Assembly (NCBI GenBank): GCA_016861165.1 | Contig: BOKV01000009.1 | Coordinates: forward strand, 62,001 to 126,000 | Reading direction: 5' to 3' | Length of the DNA stretch: 64,000 bases | Source: Alphaproteobacteria bacterium | Lineage (GTDB): Bacteria; Pseudomonadota; Alphaproteobacteria; Rhizobiales; Rhizobiaceae | Shown here: positions 15,943 through 24,160 of the stretch, in pieces | Layout of the letters: each line of letters opens with the position of its first letter | Numbering within the stretch: the stretch's first letter is position 1 | The notes under the pieces: model-generated | The model's database searches: none | Seen by the model: only the letters and a program-made list of their open reading frames with translations | Told to the model about the DNA's origin: nothing | Made by a program: the position numbers and the translations under genes

Positions 15943-17796
15943 ATGAATCTGAATGCCTCCCACCGCAACCGAACCGAGGGGCGGGTCGTCGACTGCGACG
16001 GGCAGAGGGCAATCATCATGGCCGACGTCCAGCAGGACGTCGAGTTCATGGAGAACTACTGGGCGGTCGGCCAGCTCGTCTCCATCCACGAAGGCGGCAA
16101 CCGCATCGTCGGCCAGACCTACAAGGTCGAATCGGCGGAGGCGCGCTGGGCCGACAAGGCGGCCAACACGCTGCTCGTGCACATCGAACTGATCGGTGAA
16201 ATCCAGCAGCGCCAGGACGGCAGCCTGCATTTCTCCGGCGGCATCACCGACTATCCGCGCATGGGCGCCGTCGCCCACCGCATCCGCAGCGCCGACCTCG
16301 AGGCGATGTATGCCGACGAAACGGCCAACACGATCAATGTCGGCACCCTCACCCAGGACCAGTCCATCCCCGCCCGCGTCAATTGCGACCGGCTGATGAC
16401 GCGCCATTTCGCCGTGGTCGGAACGACCGGCGTCGGCAAGTCGAGCGCGGTCTCGCTGATCCTGCGCAAGGTCATCGAGATGCGGCCGGAACTGAGGGTG
16501 TTGATCCTCGACCCTCACAACGAATTCGTCTGCGCCTTTCCCAGCCAGTCGGTGGTGAAGAACGCGGGTAACCTGCACCTACCGTTCTGGCTGTTCCAGT
16601 TCGACGAACTGCGCGAGGTGGTGTTCCGCGGCCAGAAGGGCCTCGGGGTGGAGACCGAACTGCTGCGCGACCTCATCACCGAGGCCAAGGAGCGCTACGC
16701 CGAGGCCGAATCGGCGGCCGCCACGCCGGTGCGCCGCGCCAGCGCGCGCATGGGATACACGGCCGATTCGCCGGTCCCGTTCCGGCTCGCCGACGTGTTC
16801 AGGATCATCGAGGAAAGGCTCGGCCTGTTGGAGGGCAAGAGCGACAAGCCGGTGCTCAAATCGCTGCGCGACCGGCTGACCTCGATCAGCAACGATCCGC
16901 GCTTCGCGTTTACCTTCGGCAACGCCAATGCCGGCGGCGACCGCATGGGCGAGATCATCGCCGACCTGTTCCGCATCCCGCAGCGCGGCGCCCCGATCAG
17001 CGTCGTCGACCTGTCGGGCATCCCGTCGGAGGTGGTCAACTCGGTCGCCTCGGTGCTGTGCCGGCTGGCTTTCGACCTGGCCGTCGCCAGCCAGGGCGCC
17101 ATCCAGACGCTGGTCGTCTGCGAGGAGGCGCACCGCTACATCCCGTCCGATCCGGAAGCCGGCTTCTGGCCGACACGGCAGGCGATCGCCCGCATCGCCA
17201 AGGAGGGTCGCAAATACGGCGTCTATCTCGGCATCATCACCCAGCGTCCGAGCGAACTCGACCCGACCATCTTCTCGCAATGCAACACCGTGTTCGCCAT
17301 GCGGCTCGCCAACCAGCGCGACCAGCGCATCATCGCCGGGGCGATGACCAATGGCGCCCAGACCTCGGTGAACTTCCTGTCGTCGATCGCCAACCGCGAA
17401 TGCATCGCCTTCGGCGAGGCGCTGAAGACGCCGATGCGGCTGACCTTCGAGACGATCGCGCGCGAACTGCTGCCGGGCCGCCACATCGCCGACGTGCAGG
17501 AGGCGGTGCGCGGCGGCAAGGGTGTCGATCTGGCCGGCGTCATCCGCCGCATGCGCGAGACCGAGAAGCGCGCCGAACTCGACGACGAGGAGGAATTCAT
17601 GGCGCTGACGGCCGGACTGCCGCAGCGCGAACCGACCGCGCCGCCGCCCGCGCCCGCCGGCCGGTTCACCGCCGCCGCCGCGGCGCCGCGCGCGCCGACG
17701 CGCTCGATCCTGGAGGACGCCGGCGACCAGCCGGCACGCCGCACCACCGGAGCGGGCGGCAACGCGCTGCTCGGTGCCTTCCGCATGCGCAGCTGA
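15943..17796 (+). CDS. HerA-like ATPase (HAS-barrel / FtsK-HerA superfamily)
   Basis: 617 residues from the ATG at 15943. An N-terminal beta-barrel-like region (about 10-145) is followed by the ATPase core: Walker A GTTGVGKSS (160-168), ILDPHNEF (188-195) and Walker B TLVVCEEAHRY (389-399), then GIITQRPSELDPTIFSQCNT near 430, which are HerA landmarks. HerA proteins are hexameric DNA translocases used in end resection with NurA, or in phage defence with varied nucleases or SIR2 proteins. No NurA or other effector lies next to it here. The C-terminus (about 560-617) is a disordered Pro/Ala tail. It ends just before tRNA-Leu on the other strand. Confidence 0.85.
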   Translation: MNLNASHRNRTEGRVVDCDGQRAIIMADVQQDVEFMENYWAVGQLVSIHEGGNRIVGQTYKVESAEARWADKAANTLLVHIELIGEIQQRQDGSLHFSGGITDYPRMGAVAHRIRSADLEAMYADETANTINVGTLTQDQSIPARVNCDRLMTRHFAVVGTTGVGKSSAVSLILRKVIEMRPELRVLILDPHNEFVCAFPSQSVVKNAGNLHLPFWLFQFDELREVVFRGQKGLGVETELLRDLITEAKERYAEAESAAATPVRRASARMGYTADSPVPFRLADVFRIIEERLGLLEGKSDKPVLKSLRDRLTSISNDPRFAFTFGNANAGGDRMGEIIADLFRIPQRGAPISVVDLSGIPSEVVNSVASVLCRLAFDLAVASQGAIQTLVVCEEAHRYIPSDPEAGFWPTRQAIARIAKEGRKYGVYLGIITQRPSELDPTIFSQCNTVFAMRLANQRDQRIIAGAMTNGAQTSVNFLSSIANRECIAFGEALKTPMRLTFETIARELLPGRHIADVQEAVRGGKGVDLAGVIRRMRETEKRAELDDEEEFMALTAGLPQREPTAPPPAPAGRFTAAAAAPRAPTRSILEDAGDQPARRTTGAGGNALLGAFRMRS

Positions 17797-17844
17797 GGCG
17801 CGCGCGAGCGCCCGCCGGCATGTCGACCTCAATGTGTCGGGTAA

Positions 17845-17931
17845 TGGTGCGGTCGAGAAGACTCGAACTTCCACCCGTGTTACCGGACAGCGACCTCAAC
17901 GCTGCGCGTCTACCAATTCCGCCACGACCGC
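17845..17931 (-). tRNA. tRNA-Leu (anticodon GAG), CCA encoded
   Basis: On the minus strand the acceptor arms GCGGTCG and CGACCGC pair, followed by A and an encoded CCA. The D-arm segment GGCGGAATTGGTAGACGC is typical for leucine tRNA. The anticodon stem CAGCG/CGCTG closes the loop TTGAGGT, giving anticodon GAG. A long variable arm (TGTCCGGTAACACG) and the T-arm GGAAGTTCGAGTCTTC complete the class II fold. The length is 87 including CCA. Confidence 0.95.
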
Positions 17932-18245
17932 AAATGCCGGTTCAGGGCGCGACATCGGCGCGCGAAAACCGCCTGAAACCGGCCCGGCGCATGTAGCAAA
18001 TGCCCGCTGGCGAAACAAGGGTCAAGCCGCCGGCGCCGGCCAAAAACCGGCGTGGCGGCGGTCAGTCCGTCGCAGTGCCGGTCGCCGGCAGCTTCGGCCC
18101 GGCCGGTTGAATGCCGGCGCGGTTCCGGCGCAGGAGCGTCATCCCGCCGAGCGGCAAAGCGAGGCGGACCAGATGACGCGACAAAACAGATAGATGGAGC
18201 AAAACCCGATTCATCTGGATCGGGTTTTGCGCTAATTGTGCGGCG
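17932..18245. other. Intergenic region between tRNA-Leu and lipB
   Basis: About 310 bases. The first 200 are GC-rich without visible signals other than the tRNA's own upstream region; the remainder is the left copy of the paired repeat (18134-18232). No coding frame here has support. Confidence 0.5.
18134..18232 (+). repeat. Intergenic palindromic repeat, left copy (upstream of lipB)
   Basis: About 99 bases beginning GAGCGTCATCCCGCCGAGCG and ending with a hairpin whose 12-bp arms GCAAAACCCGAT and ATCGGGTTTTGC flank an 8-base loop (18199-18230). A second copy lies inverted at 18994-19093 on the far side of lipB, with roughly 90 percent identity by eye. Elements of this look (a REP/BIME or RPE-like intergenic repeat ending in a palindrome) are common in Rhizobiales. 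This hairpin lies 16 bases before the lipB start, so it falls at the edge of its leader. Confidence 0.8.
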
Positions 18246-18986
18246 ATGACGATAACGGTCGCCGAACCTCATCAATCGCCCGCGGAGTCGTCCGCGACCG
18301 GCGCCATGCTGGCGCGCCGGGCGGGCCCGCCGGTCGCCTGGGAGGCAAGCTCCGGCCTCACCGGCTACACCGAGGCCGTCGCCCGCATGGAGGCGCTTGC
18401 CGCCGAGATCGCCGCCGGCCGGGCCGGCGAGCGGGTGTGGCTGGTCGAGCACCCGCCGCTCTATACGGCCGGCACCAGCGCCCGCCCGCAGGACCTGATC
18501 GACCCGCAACGCTTCCCGGTCTTCGCCAGCGGCCGCGGCGGCCAGTTCACCTATCACGGGCCGGGCCAGCGCGTGGCCTATGTCATGCTCGACCTGAAGC
18601 GCCGGAGCCAGGACGTGCGCGCCTTTGTCGGCGCGCTGGAGGACTGGGTCGTGGCGAGCCTCGCCGACTTCAACGTCCGCGCCGGCCCACGCGCCGGCCG
18701 CGTCGGCGTCTGGGTGGCGCGGCCGGAGAAGCCGCCGCTGCCGGATGGCAGCCCGCGCGACGACAAAATCGCGGCGATCGGCGTGCGCATCCGCCGCTGG
18801 GTGACGTTCCACGGCATCGCCGTCAATGTCGACCCCGATCTTGACCATTTCTCCGGCATCGTGCCGTGCGGGGTCACCGGCCACGGAGTGACCAGCCTCG
18901 TCGACCTCGGCCTGCCGGCGGCGATGGCCGATCTCGATGCGGCGCTCAGGCGCCATTTCGAGCGGTTCTTCGGGCCGGCGAATTGA
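18246..18986 (+). CDS. lipB: Lipoyl(octanoyl) transferase LipB
   Basis: 246 residues. Moves octanoate from octanoyl-ACP to lipoyl domains of the 2-oxoacid dehydrogenases and the glycine cleavage H protein, the first step of lipoate assembly. The family motif [12 protein letters not shown] (97-108) and the active-site pair Cys208 ([14 protein letters not shown]) and Lys174 (DDKIAAIGV) are present. The N-terminus (about 1-30) is longer than in E. coli, as usual in alphaproteobacteria. Both flanks carry copies of a palindromic repeat in opposite orientation. lipA is not in the window. Confidence 0.95.
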   Translation: MTITVAEPHQSPAESSATGAMLARRAGPPVAWEASSGLTGYTEAVARMEALAAEIAAGRAGERVWLVEHPPLYTAGTSARPQDLIDPQRFPVFASGRGGQFTYHGPGQRVAYVMLDLKRRSQDVRAFVGALEDWVVASLADFNVRAGPRAGRVGVWVARPEKPPLPDGSPRDDKIAAIGVRIRRWVTFHGIAVNVDPDLDHFSGIVPCGVTGHGVTSLVDLGLPAAMADLDAALRRHFERFFGPAN

Positions 18987-18993
18987 AGGGCTG

Positions 18994-19093
18994 GCGCAAG
19001 ACCCGATCCAGATGAATCCGGTTTCTGCTCTATCTATTTGTTTTGTCGCGTCATCTTGTCCGCCTCGCCTTGCCGCTCGGCGGGATGAGGCTC
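18994..19093 (-). repeat. Intergenic palindromic repeat, right copy (inverted, downstream of lipB)
   Basis: Reverse complement of the element at 18134-18232, with scattered mismatches, including in the terminal hairpin, whose arms no longer pair perfectly. It starts 8 bases after the lipB stop and its outer end touches the stop codon of the convergent MFS gene. Confidence 0.8.
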
Positions 19094-20310
19094 TAATGGC
19101 CTGCGCGGCGGGGGAGAATGGCCATCGCCAACAGCCCGACGAGCGAGACGAGCGCGAAGGTGGCGCCGGCGAGGAAGGTGCCCGCAGGACCGGCGACATC
19201 CCATAGCGCGCCGGCAACGATGCTGGCGGCGAGCAGCGCCGCCCCCGTCACCATGTTGAACATGCCGAAGGCCGTGCCCCGCAATTCGGCCGGCGCCCGG
19301 TCGGCGACGAGCGCCGACAGCAGCCCTTGCGAAAGGCCCATATGCAGGCCCCACAGCACGACGCCACCAAACAGCGCCACGAGGGAGGTGGCGAAGGCCA
19401 GCATGACGTCGGCGGCGAGCAGCAACAGCAAGCCGATCATGAGCAGCGAGATGCGGCTCACGCGGTCGGAAAGCGCGCCGGCGGGGTAGGCGGACAGCGC
19501 ATAGGCGACGTTCATCACCACCATGACGGCCGGCACCATCATCAGCGAGAGACCGATCGACTGGGCGCGCAGGATCAGGAAGGCTTCGCTGAACCGGGCC
19601 AGGGTGAAGAAGGTCGCCACGACGACGACCCACCAATAGGCGCTGCCCAGGCGGCCGACCAGCGCCATGGCAATCGGCGTTCCGGCGGGCGGGCGGCCGT
19701 CCCGCCCGTCGGGGTCATGCACGGCGAACAGGATCAGGGCGAACGCGACGAAGGCAGGCAGCACCGCGAACCAGAAGACCAATCTGAAGTCGTCGGCGGT
19801 CAGCCACATCAGGGCGATGGCCAGCAGCGGCCCCACAAAGGCGCCAACCGTGTCGAGCGATTGGCGCAGCCCGTAGCTGGCGCCGCGCAGATGCGGCGGG
19901 CTGAGGTCGGCGACCAGCGCATCGCGCGGCGCGCCGCGGATGCCCTTGCCGAACCGATCGATGAAGCGGGCGGCCACCAGCCAGTCGACCGTGGTCGCCA
20001 GCGGAAAGACCGGCTTGGTGAACGCGGCGAGTCCATAGCCGGCGGCGACGATGACCTTGCGCTTGCCAATCCGGTCGCTCAGCACGCCGGAAAAGACCTT
20101 GGTGATCGCCGCCGTGGCCTCGGCAATGCCCTCGATGATGCCGACGGTCAGCGCCGACGTGCCGAGCACGGTCACCAGATAGACCGGCAACAGGGCATGG
20201 ATCATCTCCGACGAAACGTCCATGAACATCGAGACAAGGCCAAGCGCCCAGATCCCGGGCGGAATGGCCCGCCACCCGGTCGGTGCTTCCTGTGCGGCGC
20301 GTTGGGTCAT
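19093..20310 (-). CDS. MFS transporter
   Basis: 405 residues with about 12 hydrophobic segments. The loop 2-3 motif appears as GVLSDRIGKRK and again in the second half as GALSDRVSRIS. Opening segment LGLVSMFMDVSSEMIHALLP resembles the group of bacterial MFS permeases that I recall being annotated as arabinose-efflux or drug-resistance-like; the cargo is not known. The gene follows the GAF/Fis regulator by 65 bases on the same strand and may be cotranscribed. Its stop codon borders the right copy of the repeat. Confidence 0.85.
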   Translation of the reverse strand: MTQRAAQEAPTGWRAIPPGIWALGLVSMFMDVSSEMIHALLPVYLVTVLGTSALTVGIIEGIAEATAAITKVFSGVLSDRIGKRKVIVAAGYGLAAFTKPVFPLATTVDWLVAARFIDRFGKGIRGAPRDALVADLSPPHLRGASYGLRQSLDTVGAFVGPLLAIALMWLTADDFRLVFWFAVLPAFVAFALILFAVHDPDGRDGRPPAGTPIAMALVGRLGSAYWWVVVVATFFTLARFSEAFLILRAQSIGLSLMMVPAVMVVMNVAYALSAYPAGALSDRVSRISLLMIGLLLLLAADVMLAFATSLVALFGGVVLWGLHMGLSQGLLSALVADRAPAELRGTAFGMFNMVTGAALLAASIVAGALWDVAGPAGTFLAGATFALVSLVGLLAMAILPRRAGH

Positions 20311-20375
20311 GCGCTGGTGCCGTTCGACTGTCCGCGGCGGGCGAAGCTCCGGGTCGGGATGACGCGGCAGCCGGC

Positions 20376-21347
20376 TCAGACCCGGCTGTTGAGATCGAGG
20401 CGCTTCAGCTTGCGGTAGAGCGTGGCGCGGCTGATGCCGAGCATGCGCGCGGCGGCGGTCGCATTGCCGTTGGCGCGGGCGAGCGCCCGCTGCAGGACGC
20501 CGCGCTCGGCCGTGCCGAACGCCTGCGCCGTCTCGGCGTCGCCGCCGAACAGGAGGTCCGCCGCCGGCAGATGGCGTTCGATCGCCCGGGCGGTGATGCC
20601 GAGCGCATGGCGGGCGGCGCGGGTGGCGCCGACGACCAGATCGTCATGGTCGACGGCGACCAGCGCGCCATAGCCCGCCTCGGCCGAAGGCACCACCATG
20701 ATGCGCGAACCGGGAAAGGCCAGACGGAAATTCTCCGCCTCGATGCGCCGGGCGGCATCGGCCACCGCGACCGAAATCAGATCGACAAAGCCCTCGGTCA
20801 GGTCGGCGCGGCAGGAGGAGACGTCGAGCGCCCCGGCCAGATTGCCCTCGTGGTCGTAGATCGGCGCCGTGGTGCAGCTCATCAGACTGTTGCGCGAATA
20901 GAAGTGCTGGTCGCGATGAACGGTGAGCAGGCGCTGGTCGACCAGGCAGGTGCCGATGCCGTTGGTGCCCTCGCTGTCCTCGCTCCACACCGCGCCCGGC
21001 CACAGCCCCCAGGACTCGAAGGTCTTGTCGTCGGCCGGGGCGCCGCGCCGGTCGACCGGCACGCCATTGCGGTCGGCCAGCAGCACGCAGCAGCCAATGC
21101 CGCCGACGGCCAGATAGAGCCGGTCCATCGCCGCCTGGGCGGCGCGCACCAGCGGCTCGATCGCCTGGCGGGCGAGATGCAACTCGGCATCCGTCAGGCG
21201 GCGCGGCGGCTTGCGTTCGCCCGGGTCGAGGTGGTGCAGGCTGGACGAACGGCGCCATGAGGCGACCAGCGCCGAGCGGGCCGGCGCGTCGGAGGCAATC
21301 GCAGCCTCCACCCGCTCCTCGTGGCGGAGCGTCCGGCCGCGGGTCAT
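20376..21347 (-). CDS. GAF-domain / Fis-type HTH transcriptional regulator lacking an AAA+ domain
   Basis: 323 residues from the ATG at 21347, which has a strong GGGAGGAG ribosome binding site. The N-terminus SWRRSSSLHHLDP and the GAF domain (about 65-200, including WSEDSEGTNGIGTCLV and TAPIYDHEGNLAGALDVSS) match the sensor half of AcoR-type activators. The C-terminus (about 280-323) is a Fis-type helix-turn-helix, ARMLGISRATLYRKLKRL. The sigma-54-interacting AAA+ domain that normally lies between them is absent, so this is unlikely to be a sigma-54 activator by itself. It may control the MFS gene downstream. The ligand is unknown. Confidence 0.85.
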   Translation of the reverse strand: MTRGRTLRHEERVEAAIASDAPARSALVASWRRSSSLHHLDPGERKPPRRLTDAELHLARQAIEPLVRAAQAAMDRLYLAVGGIGCCVLLADRNGVPVDRRGAPADDKTFESWGLWPGAVWSEDSEGTNGIGTCLVDQRLLTVHRDQHFYSRNSLMSCTTAPIYDHEGNLAGALDVSSCRADLTEGFVDLISVAVADAARRIEAENFRLAFPGSRIMVVPSAEAGYGALVAVDHDDLVVGATRAARHALGITARAIERHLPAADLLFGGDAETAQAFGTAERGVLQRALARANGNATAAARMLGISRATLYRKLKRLDLNSRV

Positions 21348-21484
21348 GCGCTCCTCCCGGTCATGGCGTGCGTGGAACCGAACGCGCCGATAATACACGC
21401 CAGCCGGGAAAGGGGAAGCCTGGCCGCGGTCAGGCCGCCGCCACCGATGAATCGGTCGGCCAGACCCGAGTCTTTAGAATCGCT

Positions 21485-22513
21485 TCAGGCCGATTTCTCA
21501 AGCCAAGGTTTGAGACGGGGATGGATGTCGGGACTGTGGCGGCGGATGAAGCTCAGCAGCGCGCGCTCGTTGTCGTGGACGATGCCGTCCCGGCTCAGCC
21601 GGTCGATCAGCCAGTCGGCCTCGTCCTCGCCGACGATGGCGGCGGCAGCCTCGGCGGCCTCGACCCGGCGGTTGCGCTCGGCCCAGGCCCGCTCGATCTG
21701 CTGGTGCGCGTCGACGACGTCATCGAAAAAGCCCTGGGTGAACATCTGGCCGAGGCCGGCGAAGGCGCCGATGATCGTGCCCCGGATGTCGATCGAATCG
21801 TCCTCCAGCCATTCCTCGCGGGCGAGCGCCACGGCGCGGGGCGGCGCCTGGTAGCTGGCGGCGGCCATCAGGTAGTTGGCGATCGCCTTGACGAACAGTT
21901 CGCCCCAGGCCGGGTGGTTGTCGGCCTGCATCGAACGGTCGTTGAGGTCGAACAGGATTTCAGCCTCGGTGCGCGAGATCGCGATGCCGGCCTCGCCACC
22001 GAAGGCATAGAGGACGCGGCGGATCAGCTCGACCTCGGCCTCGCCGATGGCCCCCTTCGCCAGCCGGCGGCCACAGGCGAGCGGCCCCTCCCCCTCCAGC
22101 ACGGCCCTGCCGATCTCGGTGATGACGAAGCGCACCAGCATGTCGGGCGAGGACTGGGCGCGGTCGAGGACCTTCACCAGCAGCTCCAGCTCGGTCACCG
22201 TATCGAGATGGCCGTCATGCGACACCCGGTCGATCAGCCATTGCGCGTTGGCGAGGCTGACATAGCCGCGCGGCTCGGCCTGGTTGACGATGAAGTCGGT
22301 CAGCGCCTCGACGAAGAACACCGTCCATTCGGGGCACCTGTTCGTCGCGGCGGCGTCGAGGGCGAACACCGCCTCGGCCTCGGCGAAGGAGACCAGGCCG
22401 TCGCGGAAGACCTCGCCGCGCAGATGGCGCACGTCGCGCGGGCCGATCGCGCCTGGCGTTTCGATGAGCTCGGCGAAACGCCCGGCCGGCGCGGCAATTG
22501 GTTCACGGTTCAT
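21485..22513 (-). CDS. Conserved hypothetical protein with internal duplication
   Basis: 342 residues, acidic, soluble, no signal peptide. Two related units are visible. FAEAEAVFALDA ... EWTVFFVEALTDFIV (about 42-75) resembles RTEAEILFDLND ... AWGELFVKAIANYLM (about 180-214), and AQWLIDRVSHDGHLDTVTE (about 89-107) resembles ADWLIDRLSRDGIVHDNER near the C-terminus. The units are helical by composition and evoke small metal-binding or TerB-like helical domains, but I cannot assign a family. It lies alone on the minus strand between the regulator and the ATP12 gene. Confidence 0.7.
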   Translation of the reverse strand: MNREPIAAPAGRFAELIETPGAIGPRDVRHLRGEVFRDGLVSFAEAEAVFALDAAATNRCPEWTVFFVEALTDFIVNQAEPRGYVSLANAQWLIDRVSHDGHLDTVTELELLVKVLDRAQSSPDMLVRFVITEIGRAVLEGEGPLACGRRLAKGAIGEAEVELIRRVLYAFGGEAGIAISRTEAEILFDLNDRSMQADNHPAWGELFVKAIANYLMAAASYQAPPRAVALAREEWLEDDSIDIRGTIIGAFAGLGQMFTQGFFDDVVDAHQQIERAWAERNRRVEAAEAAAAIVGEDEADWLIDRLSRDGIVHDNERALLSFIRRHSPDIHPRLKPWLEKSA

Positions 22514-22636
22514 CGGGCAGTCCCTTCCCTTGTCCGTCCCGGATCGGCGCGGATGATAGCCGGCCGGGCTTGAGAAAGGCCGAAGGAAACTGGTTAACGC
22601 AACCTCGCCGGAGGGGTGCCCGCTACTTGAGAAGAT

Positions 22637-22662
22637 GATTCAGGTTGTTGCGAAACTGAATC
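22637..22662 (-). terminator. Hairpin downstream of the ATP12 gene
   Basis: GATTCAGGTT and AAACTGAATC form a 10-bp stem with one mismatch and a GTTGCG loop, 37 bases past the stop codon in an AT-richer stretch. No strong T-run follows. Confidence 0.35.
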
Positions 22663-22698
22663 GGGACGCAAGAGCAAATTACTGAAAATGCGGACTTT

Positions 22699-23490
22699 TC
22701 ATGCGTCGGCGTGCGACAGCGCCGCCAACAGTTGCGCTGCCGCCCGCATTTCCGTCCACCGCCGCACGCGCCGCCGCGCCGCCTCCTCGTCCTCGCCCCA
22801 CTGGGCGATGTTCCAGTCCTCGTCGACATGGGCGGCCGCCCACGCCGCCTCGGCGGCAAGCCGGCCCTCGGCGATGGCGAGCGCCAGCAGTGCAGAACCC
22901 GTCAGCGTCGTGAGAGTGTGCAGGCAGGCAAGCCGCAGCGCGCCGTCGTGGAGCTTCAGCCGGCTCGCGAAGACGGCGAGCGCCTCGCGCGGCTGGGCGA
23001 CGTGGACGACGCCCTCGGCGAGGATGAAATTGGCGCCGAATGCGTCGCGCAGCCAGTCGATGACGGGGTCCCAGAGTTCGGCCTGGCGGGCGACCAGTTC
23101 GCGCGGGGAGTCGGCGCGGTAGAACAACAGGTCGCTGGCGGCGAATTTGAGGACGTCCTCGAACACCGCCTGCGGGTCGGCGGCCACGCCGTCGATCGCC
23201 GTGTTGACGATCCGTGTCGCCGGCATGGTGGCGGGGTCGATCGTCTCGCCCTGTGCCGCCCATTCGGCGGCTACCAGCCGGGCGGCGGCCGCCGTCTCCA
23301 CTTCCAGCGCCTCGCGGGCCGGCGTGCGCACCGGCCTGTCGTCGAGCAGGACGGCGTGCCCACCCGCGCCCGCCGCGACCGAAACCACCCGGTAGAAGCG
23401 GCGCGCCAGTTGCGGGCGCATGGCGGCGCGCGCCGCCTCCATCGGGTTGCGCGCCGCGGTATCGTCGGGATCGTTGACCGGATCACGCAT
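22699..23490 (-). CDS. ATP12 family chaperone protein
   Basis: 263 residues from the ATG at 23490. ATP12 in mitochondria chaperones the alpha subunit of F1-ATPase; bacterial homologues are restricted mainly to alphaproteobacteria and are thought to help F1 assembly. Landmarks are RRFYRVVSVAAGAGGHAVLL, LDDRPVRTPAREAL, DLLFYRAD and EDWNIAQWGEDEEA. The start codon lies inside the last codons of the HAD phosphatase gene (8-base overlap), so the two are translationally coupled, and the order RluA-family synthase, HAD, ATP12 is what I recall from Rhizobiales. Confidence 0.9.
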   Translation of the reverse strand: MRDPVNDPDDTAARNPMEAARAAMRPQLARRFYRVVSVAAGAGGHAVLLDDRPVRTPAREALEVETAAAARLVAAEWAAQGETIDPATMPATRIVNTAIDGVAADPQAVFEDVLKFAASDLLFYRADSPRELVARQAELWDPVIDWLRDAFGANFILAEGVVHVAQPREALAVFASRLKLHDGALRLACLHTLTTLTGSALLALAIAEGRLAAEAAWAAAHVDEDWNIAQWGEDEEAARRRVRRWTEMRAAAQLLAALSHADA

Positions 23491-24160
23491 CGGACGGCCG
23501 CCCGACTTCAAGGGACGCGAGGAAGGCCAGGATGTCGTCGGCCGTCTCGGCGACCCGTTCGGCGCCGGCTGCCGCCAGGGCCTCGCGCGGATGATAGCCC
23601 CAGCCGACACCGAGGGGGCGCGCACCGGCGGCACGCGCCATCTCCATGTCGAAACCGGTATCTCCAATGACCACGGTGCTGGCCGGTTCGATGCCGGTTT
23701 CGGCGCAGCATTCGAGCACCATGGCGGGGTGTGGCTTGGACGGGCAGTCGTCGGCGGTGCGCGCGGTCAGGAATGTCCGTTCAAGGCCGTGGGCGCTGAT
23801 GATCGCCTCGATGCCGCGCCGCGACTTGCCGGTCACCATGCCAAGGGCCAGCTCCTCGCGCTGCGACAGGGTGGCCAGCAGTTCGCGCATGCCGGGGAAG
23901 AAGGCGACCGCGAAGGCCGCCTCGTCCTGGATCGCCAGCCAGTGGCGCTTGTAGAGCGCCGTCATCGAGGCGATGTCGCGGTGCCAGCCGCCCAGCAGCC
24001 GCTCGATGGCATGGTCGAGGCTCAGCCCGATGATGGCGCGCACTGCGGCGGGCGACGGCCCGGCGCGGCCGAAGGCGGCGAAGGTGCGGCACATGCATTC
24101 GTGGATGGTGGCCTGGCTGTCGACCAGGGTTCCGTCAACGTCGAAAAGGACCAGCCGCAT
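23483..24160 (-). CDS. HAD family hydrolase (phosphoglycolate phosphatase-like)
   Basis: About 225 residues. HAD motif I is DVDGTLVDS (the two Asp are the nucleophile and acid/base), motif II lies in MVTGKSRRG, motif III is Lys of KPHPAMVLE, and motif IV is VVIGDTGFDMEMA. The cap is the all-helical C1 type inserted after motif I, as in phosphoglycolate and pyrophosphate phosphatases. The start is either ATG 24160, which overlaps the upstream stop codon by one base, or the adjacent GTG at 24163. Substrate not assigned. Confidence 0.9.
   Translation of the reverse strand: MRLVLFDVDGTLVDSQATIHECMCRTFAAFGRAGPSPAAVRAIIGLSLDHAIERLLGGWHRDIASMTALYKRHWLAIQDEAAFAVAFFPGMRELLATLSQREELALGMVTGKSRRGIEAIISAHGLERTFLTARTADDCPSKPHPAMVLECCAETGIEPASTVVIGDTGFDMEMARAAGARPLGVGWGYHPREALAAAGAERVAETADDILAFLASLEVGRPSDA

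Noticed and set aside
18246..18986. lipB with flanking inverted repeats as a composite transposon
   Set aside because: The flanks are short palindromic repeats without transposase or terminal signature; they fit an intergenic repeat family better.
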